NCBI GenBank assembly: GCA_023257955.1
Contig: JALRAY010000039.1
Span: forward strand, 1 to 9,104
Source of the DNA: Amoebophilaceae bacterium
Lineage (GTDB): Bacteria > Bacteroidota > Bacteroidia > Cytophagales > Amoebophilaceae
Length of the DNA stretch: 9,104 bases
Direction of reading: 5' to 3'
In this document: positions 1 through 5,455 of the stretch, in pieces
Layout: each line of letters begins with the position of its first letter
Position numbering within the stretch: the first letter of the stretch is position 1
Program-made: the position numbers and the translations under genes
The notes under the pieces: generated by a model
The model's database searches: none
Told to the model about the DNA's origin: nothing
Seen by the model: only the letters and a program-made list of their open reading frames with translations

Positions 1-184
1 AGTGTCGATATTTATATAATTTCCAGTCCATATCGTCATTACCTATTGTTGAATTACTTTTTCTGGGTATAACAGGAGTGGAACTTTTTTAATTATTGCT
101 CGTAATTCTTATTTATCATAACCTTTGTAAGCGATGATATATAAATTTACTACCTTCAGCCGGTAGTTTTTTGAACGCTTGTAA
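1..184 (-). pseudogene. Decayed IS5-family transposase fragment, cut by the left window edge
   Basis: Read on the minus strand, three frames together give a recognisable IS5-type (DDE) transposase segment. Positions 184-140 read LQAFKKLPAEGSKFI, 138-85 read IIAYKGYDK-stop-ELRAIIKK, and 82-2 contain PVIPRKSN, then GNDDMDWKLYKYRH. This matches the family pattern 'ADKGYD..eLR......PVIPRkSN....D..lYkyRH', which precedes the catalytic Glu. That Glu (RHLVE) would lie beyond position 1. The damage is clear: two frame changes (near 139 and 83-84), a TAA at 111-109, and TAC (Tyr) at 129-127 where the family has the catalytic Asp codon GAC. It cannot make an active enzyme. The assignment rests on remembered family motifs; the IS subgroup and the element's right end are not determined. 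Confidence 0.82.
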
Positions 185-388
185 AGCGCATTAAAAGCGT
201 AAACGCTAAAATATAGTAAGCTGAGAAGCATCATCGTGATAATGAACTCACACTAGAAAAACTCTTCGATATTGTATTCAAAATAGAAAATACTGAAGTG
301 TTCGCCTGAAGGCGAGGGCGTTAACCCTATCCCACATAACTACATAAAATTTATTGATCCCCTCTGTTCTATTATATATATCACCCCC
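185..388. other. Non-coding stretch between transposase relic and ddl, with short inverted repeats
   Basis: I see no convincing gene here. Three small inverted repeats are visible: AGCGT-aa-ACGCT near 197-208, TCGCC-tgaa-GGCGA at 302-315, and AGGG-cgttaa-CCCT at about 315-328. None is followed by a T run, so none is a good intrinsic terminator. The block may contain the terminal part of the decayed insertion sequence on its left and must contain the promoter for ddl, but no clear promoter match stood out. The reading frame of ddl is open back to 287 without a better start. Confidence 0.45.
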
Positions 389-1612
389 ATGCGTATAGGC
401 ATTCTTATGGGCGGTTTCTCCGCCGAACGGCATATTTCTATGGAGAGCGGTAGAAATGTGTATGAAAAATTAGCTTCTTCTGGCAAGTATACGCCTATCC
501 CTATTTTTTTAACTGGCACACCTGACGCGCATAAGCTTTTCATAATCCCTATCAACTTTATGCTGAATGATAATGCAGATGATATACATGAGAAGCTACA
601 AGGGCTTCCTGTCAAGTCAATACCTGTAGATCCATATACTACTGAAAGTCAAGCGATATTGAAAAAATATACAGGCACTTTCATTTCCCAGCCTATAGCT
701 ATTAGTTATGAATCCTTATCCCAAAATGTGGAAAGCGTATTCATTGCGTTACATGGTCGTCCTGGGGAAGATGGTACCGTGCAGGCAATATTAGAAGAGC
801 ACCACCTTCCTTATAATGGTTCAAATGCGTTGGTATCCCAAATGACCATCGATAAATATGCAACTAATCGTTTTTTACATACACACGGGATCCATGTAGC
901 CGATCAGCTGGTGATTACAAAAGAGCAATGGCTTGCAGATAGGGTAGCAGTCCTGAAAAACATTGAAACCTCTTTTGCTTACCCCTTCATTACCAAACCC
1001 GTAGATGATGGTTGTAGCGTAGGCGTTTGCAAAATAGATAACCGCACGCAGCTGGCAGCTTATGCCCAACGTGTCTTCCAAGCAGACGCTACTTCCAATG
1101 CGGTAGTTCCCCCATCCCCTACCTATCAGCGCTTTTTGGTAGAGGCATTGATAGCCAAAGGGATTGCAGATCACTTCCTGGAGATCACCGGGGGATTATT
1201 AACGCATAGAGATGAGACGGGGAATCTGCAATATGACATGTTAGAACCTTCCGAAGTCATCGCGCAAGGAGATGTACTTTCGCTAGCCGAAAAGTTCTTA
1301 GCTGGTGAAGGGCAAAATATCACCCCCGCCAGGTTTCATAAAGATCCTCAGCAAAGTGAGATGATCGCAACACAGGTAAAACAAGATTTACAAAAGGTAG
1401 CGCAATTACTGCAAATAGAAGGCTATGCCCGCATTGATGCGATGGTCAAAATCTTTGATTCCCATATAGAAACCTGGATCATAGAGGTAAACACCCTCCC
1501 TGCTTTAACACCCGCTACCTGCATTTTTCACCAAGCTGCATGCAATGGGTACACACCATTTGACTTTTTAGATACTATTATACAACAGCGCCACCAGGCC
1601 CAAAATACCTAG
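389..1612 (+). CDS. ddl: D-alanine--D-alanine ligase, long Bacteroidota form
   Basis: This cytoplasmic ATP-grasp enzyme joins two D-alanines into the dipeptide that MurF adds to UDP-MurNAc-tripeptide. The 407 residues start with MRIGILMGGFSAERHIS, the usual N-terminal Gly loop with a Glu (E13) for the first D-Ala. HGRPGEDG at 122-129 is the first family signature and PYNGS at 141-145 follows. KPVDDGCSVGV at 203-213 is the ATP-binding loop. EGYARID (344-350) and IIEVNTLPALTP (364-375) carry the expected metal and substrate ligands R348, D350, E366 and N368. A long block at about 268-316, ending FLAGEGQNITPARF, makes it longer than the roughly 310-370 residues of many Ddl proteins; I recall it from Bacteroidota. 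The usual PGMT is PALT here. The start at 389 fits the family; the frame is open upstream, with no Shine-Dalgarno. The PASTA gene follows after 8 bases. Confidence 0.95.
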   Translation: MRIGILMGGFSAERHISMESGRNVYEKLASSGKYTPIPIFLTGTPDAHKLFIIPINFMLNDNADDIHEKLQGLPVKSIPVDPYTTESQAILKKYTGTFISQPIAISYESLSQNVESVFIALHGRPGEDGTVQAILEEHHLPYNGSNALVSQMTIDKYATNRFLHTHGIHVADQLVITKEQWLADRVAVLKNIETSFAYPFITKPVDDGCSVGVCKIDNRTQLAAYAQRVFQADATSNAVVPPSPTYQRFLVEALIAKGIADHFLEITGGLLTHRDETGNLQYDMLEPSEVIAQGDVLSLAEKFLAGEGQNITPARFHKDPQQSEMIATQVKQDLQKVAQLLQIEGYARIDAMVKIFDSHIETWIIEVNTLPALTPATCIFHQAACNGYTPFDFLDTIIQQRHQAQNT

Positions 1613-1620
1613 AGATAGAT

Positions 1621-2394
1621 ATGCGTCTTCGATTTACAACCACCAAACACAAAGCCAAGAAAGTGCTGATGCACCTGAGCATTATGCTGCTACTATTCAT
1701 AGGCTACTTGATCCTCCTCTTTCAATACGGCCTCCCCTTACTCACCAAACACAACCAAAGCATCACCGTACCTGATGTCAAAGGGATGAGTATCGATGAA
1801 TTAGCAACGACTTTACAAAAGCGGGATTTACAATACCATGTCAACGATGATATCGCATATTCTCCCCATTATCCACCATCGGTGGTATTAGAGCAGCACC
1901 CGAAGCCGGGTACGCATGTAAAAGAAGGGAGACGCATATACCTCACCCTCAACGCTGCCCAAGCGAAAGAGGTGATGATGCCTAATTTAGTAGATAGCTC
2001 TTTACGGCATGCTTACATCATGCTCAAAAGCCGGGGACTTTCCTATAATCAAATCACCTATGTACCGGATGTAGCAAAAAATGCGGTGATTGCCCAACAT
2101 TATGGAGGAGAACCTATCCTGCCTGACACGCCTATCTTGCAAGGATCTGACATAGACCTCGTTGTAGGCGCAGGATTACATCAAAAAGCTGCGCAGGTAC
2201 CCGATCTACAAGGTATTTTATTAGATGATGCGATATTGATGTTATTAGACGTTGGCTTACAACCTGGCACCATCACCTATCAAGCCAGTGCTACTAGCCC
2301 TCCTAAAGCAATTATACAACAACGTCCCTACGCAGATAGGCAAGTCAAATTAGGGACTGCTGTAGATATATGGGTAGCGGAAACGGGAGAATAA
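1621..2394 (+). CDS. Membrane-anchored protein with three PASTA domains
   Basis: The 257-residue protein has a basic N-terminus (RLRFTTTKHKAKK), one hydrophobic segment at about residues 17-37 and an external part made almost entirely of three PASTA modules, at about 48-112, 117-184 and 191-254. Each opens with a version of 'vPdlxG' (VPDVKGMS, MPNLVDSS, VPDLQGIL) and ends in a beta strand (IYLTLNA, IDLVVGAG, VDIWVAE). PASTA modules in serine/threonine kinases and penicillin-binding proteins bind muropeptides or help in division, but no kinase or transpeptidase domain is present here. The topology suggests a single-pass inner-membrane protein facing the periplasm. It lies 8 bases after ddl and is probably co-transcribed, which fits a cell-wall role. 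Its precise function is unknown. Confidence 0.88.
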   Translation: MRLRFTTTKHKAKKVLMHLSIMLLLFIGYLILLFQYGLPLLTKHNQSITVPDVKGMSIDELATTLQKRDLQYHVNDDIAYSPHYPPSVVLEQHPKPGTHVKEGRRIYLTLNAAQAKEVMMPNLVDSSLRHAYIMLKSRGLSYNQITYVPDVAKNAVIAQHYGGEPILPDTPILQGSDIDLVVGAGLHQKAAQVPDLQGILLDDAILMLLDVGLQPGTITYQASATSPPKAIIQQRPYADRQVKLGTAVDIWVAETGE

Positions 2395-2632
2395 ATACTT
2401 GCTCCTCTTCAACTTAGTTATAATTAAGTTAAAATCACCATGTCTAAACCACCCTCCTCGCTATTTTTGCGTAAGCCATAGCATAATTAAAGCAAGTATA
2501 ATGCTGATAGGCAAAATAGTCGTATTCTAACTAGATGTGAGTGAATACTTTGTGATCTGCGGGAAATGCAATAATTTAGCGTATGCTTGAAAGCAGGCAT
2601 CCTGTGTAACCATCATTCTATTCGTTTTTATC
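2395..2632. other. Non-coding gap before lipA
   Basis: The gap is AT-rich with no supported gene. An inverted repeat AACTTA-gttataat-TAAGTT lies at 2411-2430, 17 bases after the PASTA stop codon. It is followed by AAAATC rather than T residues, so I would not call it an intrinsic terminator. A second weak one, ATGCTT-gaaagc-AGGCAT (one G-T pair), lies near 2583-2600. The lipA promoter should be here, but I see no exact Bacteroidota-type TAnnTTTG box at a convincing place. Confidence 0.35.
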
Positions 2633-3532
2633 ATGTCTAACATCGCTCATAATCCTTCTCCAAAAGGTAGTGACTTTACCCCCACTCACCCTTCCCATAA
2701 GCCTGATTGGCTGCGTGTAAAGCTGCCTACTGGTAAGGCTTATAATCACATCCGTAATATTGTAGAAGAGCATAAGCTACATACCATTTGCACTAGTAGC
2801 AATTGTCCGAATATGGGGGAATGCTGGGGAGCGGGTACGGCTACTTTTATGATCTTGGGAAATGTATGTACACGTAGTTGTGGTTTTTGTGCAGTAGCTA
2901 CGGGAAGACCTAAAACCTATGATCTGGAGGAACCACAAAGAGTGGCAAAAGCTATTCAACGGATGGGTATTCAGCATGCCGTTATCACTTCAGTAAATAG
3001 AGATGAGCTTCCAGATCGTGGAGCAGAGGTTTGGTATCAGACGGTCAGAGCGATTAAAGAACTTTGCCCTCATACGACTGTAGAGACGCTTATTCCGGAT
3101 GTAAAGGGTACGTGGTCGGCGTTATATAGGATGATTGAAGCAGGGCAAGAGGTAGTGTCACATAACGTGGAGACGGTGGAAAGGCTTTACCGAACGGTAC
3201 GCCCGCAGGCTAAATATGCTAGAAGCTTGGAGCAGATAAAATTGACTAAGGAATATGGCAAACGCACCAAATCTGGCATTATGCTGGGGCTTGGAGAACA
3301 AGACGAGGAGATTTATAAGGCTATGGATGACTTAGTGGCTAATGGGTTGGATATCTTAACCTTGGGGCAGTATTTACAGCCTACGAAACAGCATCTTGAT
3401 GTAGTGCATTACGTGCATCCAGATAAGTTTGCGCACTTTAAAGAGGAAGGATTAAGACGGGGCTTAAAGTATGTGGAGTCGGGCCCTCTGGTACGGTCTT
3501 CTTATCATGCAGAAAAGCATGTGCATGTATAG
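2633..3532 (+). CDS. lipA: Lipoyl synthase (radical SAM)
   Basis: LipA inserts two sulfurs into the octanoyl group on the lipoyl domains of pyruvate and 2-oxoglutarate dehydrogenases or the glycine cleavage H protein. All expected iron-sulfur ligands are visible. The auxiliary cluster cysteines are C53, C58 and C64 in CTSSNCPNMGECW. The radical SAM triad is C79, C83 and C86 in CTRSCGFC. The C-terminal RSSYHAE motif (288-294) supplies the serine ligand of the auxiliary cluster. At 299 residues it has family length and looks intact. The start gives the common lead-in KPDWLRVKLPTGKAY; there is no Shine-Dalgarno. The octanoyltransferase LipB, often found nearby, is not in this window. The gene stands alone and converges with rpsP. 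Its coding strand is G-rich, unlike the C-rich alr, also on the plus strand. Confidence 0.97.
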   Translation: MSNIAHNPSPKGSDFTPTHPSHKPDWLRVKLPTGKAYNHIRNIVEEHKLHTICTSSNCPNMGECWGAGTATFMILGNVCTRSCGFCAVATGRPKTYDLEEPQRVAKAIQRMGIQHAVITSVNRDELPDRGAEVWYQTVRAIKELCPHTTVETLIPDVKGTWSALYRMIEAGQEVVSHNVETVERLYRTVRPQAKYARSLEQIKLTKEYGKRTKSGIMLGLGEQDEEIYKAMDDLVANGLDILTLGQYLQPTKQHLDVVHYVHPDKFAHFKEEGLRRGLKYVESGPLVRSSYHAEKHVHV

Positions 3533-3547
3533 AGGGCGTTTAGTAAC

Positions 3548-3919
3548 TCAATTGGAAACGTTAACAACGTTGAACTTGGGGGTTTTATCTTTTCTTTGTT
3601 CTTCCCACTCTCTAAAGCGCTTATCTGCTACTTCTCTAGTGATGGCGCCTTTTTTGATGCCTACGTCTAGATGTTGTTTTAATAATATGCCGTTGGAGGA
3701 GAAGATAGATTTTACGGTAGGGGTAGGTTGTGCACCGTTGGATAACCATTTGAGAATGGCATCAATTTTTAATACAACTTTGGAGGGTTCTCCATTAGGG
3801 TCATAGTTACCTACTTTTTCAATAAACCGTCCATCTCTAGGGACGCGTGCATTAGCGATTACAATGTCGTATAGGGCTAATTTTTTACGGCCTCTTCGTG
3901 CCAATCTGATTTTAACCAT
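3548..3919 (-). CDS. rpsP: Small-subunit ribosomal protein S16, extended C-terminus
   Basis: S16 is a 30S assembly protein that binds 16S rRNA. The N-terminal MVKIRLARRGRKKLALYDIV, then RDGRFIEKVGNYDP (29-42) and the KWLSNGAQPTPTVKSIF region (57-73), are typical of the family. At 123 residues it is longer than the roughly 80-90 of most bacteria: a charged tail with KKGAITREVADKRFREWEEQ extends past the core. Longer tails are known in Bacteroidota. It lies 79 bases downstream of rpmA on the same strand, and could be read with it or have its own promoter. In many bacteria rpsP sits with rimM, trmD and rplS, none of which is here. The stop codon is 15 bases from the end of lipA on the other strand. 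Confidence 0.95.
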   Translation of the reverse strand: MVKIRLARRGRKKLALYDIVIANARVPRDGRFIEKVGNYDPNGEPSKVVLKIDAILKWLSNGAQPTPTVKSIFSSNGILLKQHLDVGIKKGAITREVADKRFREWEEQRKDKTPKFNVVNVSN

Positions 3920-3998
3920 ATTGTATTAGAAATTTAAGCCACTACCTGCACTTGAAATAATTAATAACAGCTACAACTAATGGGGATTATACATTAAT

Positions 3999-4274
3999 TC
4001 ATAAAGATGATTTTTCGGATGCTATGGGATCTATGGATACTATAGACTTTCCTTTGATACTTTTTCTAAATAGAACTTTACCGGCAACTAAAGCGTATAG
4101 GGTATGGTCTTTGCCTAAGCCTACATACTTTCCAGGATTGTGGCGGGTGCCACGTTGCCTAACGATGATATTACCAGCTATCACCTGTTCTCCTGCAAAT
4201 TTTTTAACGCCTAAACGTCTGCCTATCGAGTCTCTTCCGTTTTGGGTACTCCCCCCTCCTTTTTTATGTGCCAT
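3999..4274 (-). CDS. rpmA: Large-subunit ribosomal protein L27
   Basis: L27 sits near the peptidyl transferase centre, with its N-terminal tail reaching the tRNA ends. MAHKKGGGSTQNGRDS and RRLGVKKFAGEQV are the classic L27 opening, followed by GNIIVRQRGTRHNPG and VGLGKDHTLYALVAGKV. The 91 residues match family length. The N-terminus starts directly with MAHKKGGG and has no cleaved pre-sequence of the kind seen in some Firmicutes. It follows rplU after 13 bases, the normal rplU-rpmA pair, so the two are almost certainly one operon. Confidence 0.97.
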   Translation of the reverse strand: MAHKKGGGSTQNGRDSIGRRLGVKKFAGEQVIAGNIIVRQRGTRHNPGKYVGLGKDHTLYALVAGKVLFRKSIKGKSIVSIDPIASEKSSL

Positions 4275-4287
4275 TAGATAATGTAAC

Positions 4288-4602
4288 TTAAGGTTTTAAA
4301 ATTTTATCAATCAAGACTTGTGTATACGCTTGTCGGTGCCCGTTTTTCTTTTTATAGCCTTTTCTTCTCTTTTTCTTAAAGACAATGACTTTATCACCTT
4401 TGACATGGTCTACAACCTTACCAATCACGCTAGCGCCACGCACAGTAGGCATGCCTATTTGTATATCTGTTTGATCTTCTAGCAGTAAAACTTGATCAAA
4501 GGTTACTTCAGTCCCTGACGCGCCCTCCATTTTAGGGGCATAAATGTATTGATCTTGTTTTACCTTAAACTGTTTACCAGCTATCTCTACTATTGCGTAC
4601 AT
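4288..4602 (-). CDS. rplU: Large-subunit ribosomal protein L21
   Basis: L21 binds 23S rRNA in the 50S subunit. MYAIVEIAGKQFKV at the start and the basic stretch VFKKKRRKGYKKKNGHRQ (74-91), followed by YTQVLIDKI, identify it. The 104 residues are full length. It is the first gene of the rplU-rpmA unit and may lead rpsP too. Upstream, reading in its direction, come a T11 tract and a hairpin (4659-4628), then 25 bases to the ATG. Together these are a candidate leader. There is no Shine-Dalgarno, as in the rest of the window. Confidence 0.97.
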   Translation of the reverse strand: MYAIVEIAGKQFKVKQDQYIYAPKMEGASGTEVTFDQVLLLEDQTDIQIGMPTVRGASVIGKVVDHVKGDKVIVFKKKRRKGYKKKNGHRQAYTQVLIDKILKP

Positions 4603-4624
4603 AAGTTATTTAAATGAGCTTTTT

Positions 4625-4711
4625 CCGTTGAGGTACGTAAAGTTACACTTTCCCCTCAAAAAAAAAAAGTTAACGGCAATTTATATATCTACTTTAGGGA
4701 GACTTGCGCAA
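4625..4711 (-). promoter_or_regulatory. Candidate promoter and structured leader of rplU-rpmA
   Basis: Read on the minus strand, a loose sigma-70-like pair is present: TTGCGC at 4711-4706 and TATATA at 4687-4682, with 18 bases between. Next come eleven T residues (4668-4658). A two-part hairpin overlaps the end of that run: TTGAGG (4659-4654) pairs with CCTCAA (4633-4628), and inside it AAAG (4651-4648) pairs with CTTT (4642-4639) around a 5-base loop. CCGTT (4676-4672) can also pair with AACGG (4629-4625). The T run comes before the hairpin in the direction of transcription, so this is not an intrinsic terminator. Leaders that control L21 synthesis are known in other bacteria, but I see no detailed match to one. 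The promoter call is weak. Confidence 0.3.
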
Positions 4712-4765
4712 CGTGCTTGTAAGTTAAATAGCACTTATGCTACGATAACACGCATGGAGCGACCA

Positions 4766-5233
4766 TTACTTCCAAGGCTTTTTAGCCAATGCTCTTTGCA
4801 CATCCCGTTCTTTAATGCTCTGCCGCTTATCGTATAGCTTCTTTCCCTTAGCCAAAGCAATGGTCAGCTTAGCCCTATTGTTAGCGTCAATAAACAAGGT
4901 GATGGGGATAATCGTAAAGCCCTTTTCTTTGTTCTTCATCAACTTGTCAAGTTCCTTTTTGGTTAGCAGCAACTTGCGTTCTCTATCTTCCTGGTGATTG
5001 TAGATATTACCTTGCTCATAAGGGGCGATATGCATGTGCTTGACCCACAGCTCATTCTTAAAGAAGTAACAATACGCATCTTGCAAGCTCGCCTTCCCTT
5101 TGCGGATAGATTTTATCTCCGTGCCGGTAAGCATGATGCCCGCGGTGTACTTATCTAATAAGCTGTAGTTGAATTTTGCCCGCCTATTCTCAAAGGTAGG
5201 CGCGGGTATGTTTTTTTTGCGTGAGTTCATCAT
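4766..5233 (-). CDS. smpB: SsrA-binding protein SmpB
   Basis: SmpB binds tmRNA and carries it to stalled ribosomes for trans-translation. Family signatures are in order: ENRRAKFNYSLLDKYTAGI (16-34), LTGTEIKSIRKGKASLQDAY (36-55), ELWVKHMHIAPYEQGN (61-76), RERKLLLTKKE (84-94), and LAKGKKLYDKRQSIKERD (128-145), which leads into the basic tail that enters the decoding site. The 155 residues match family length. Two ATG codons stand in tandem (5233-5231 and 5230-5228); I took the first, and the second would shorten it by one residue. The first ATG overlaps the TAA of the upstream small ORF by one base (TAATG), suggesting coupled translation. The tmRNA gene itself was not found in the window. Confidence 0.96.
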   Translation of the reverse strand: MMNSRKKNIPAPTFENRRAKFNYSLLDKYTAGIMLTGTEIKSIRKGKASLQDAYCYFFKNELWVKHMHIAPYEQGNIYNHQEDRERKLLLTKKELDKLMKNKEKGFTIIPITLFIDANNRAKLTIALAKGKKLYDKRQSIKERDVQRALAKKPWK

Positions 5234-5448
5234 TAATAATCGAATAAAGAATGAAAGATATACTTCACCACGGCAAATGAATACCTTATAGGCGCGATAT
5301 TACATATGCGTGGTCTTAAGTGACCAGGATCCTTATAAACACCAAAGAGGCCATACATTGGCATACCATATTTTACAGAAGCAAAATAAGATCCCCATCT
5401 ATTAGGCTGGTTTCGGTGCCCTGCTAATACAAATCTTACATTTTTCAT
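5233..5448 (-). CDS. 71-residue hypothetical ORF, probably the frameshifted C-terminus of the upstream gene
   Basis: I do not recognise this protein. It is rich in Gly, Tyr, Arg and Pro (RWGSYFASVKYGMPMYGLFG is typical) and has no signal peptide or clear membrane segment. It starts 7 bases after the stop of the lipoprotein gene on the same strand and ends by overlapping the smpB start by one base. Its frame is open further upstream, as KKNKSD in front of the Met, exactly back to the eight-A tract at 5466-5459. One A fewer there would join it to the end of the upstream gene. I therefore think it more likely a broken-off C-terminal piece than an independent gene. If independent, the TAATG overlap would couple it to smpB. 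Confidence 0.5.
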   Translation of the reverse strand: MKNVRFVLAGHRNQPNRWGSYFASVKYGMPMYGLFGVYKDPGHLRPRICNIAPIRYSFAVVKYIFHSLFDY

Positions 5449-5455
5449 ATCAGAT

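Noticed and set aside
2411..2430. Inverted repeat after the PASTA gene as an intrinsic terminator
   Set aside because: The stem is AT-rich and followed by A residues, not T residues.
3471..3806. Open frame of 111 codons on the plus strand
   Set aside because: It overlaps the end of lipA and most of rpsP, both of which have clear family matches. It is a shadow frame.
4024..4281. Open frame of 85 codons on the plus strand
   Set aside because: It lies opposite rpmA, which is unmistakable.
4628..4668. Hairpin next to an 11-base homopolymer as a terminator for smpB
   Set aside because: On the minus strand the T run precedes the hairpin, and on the plus strand the hairpin is followed by A residues, so neither direction fits.
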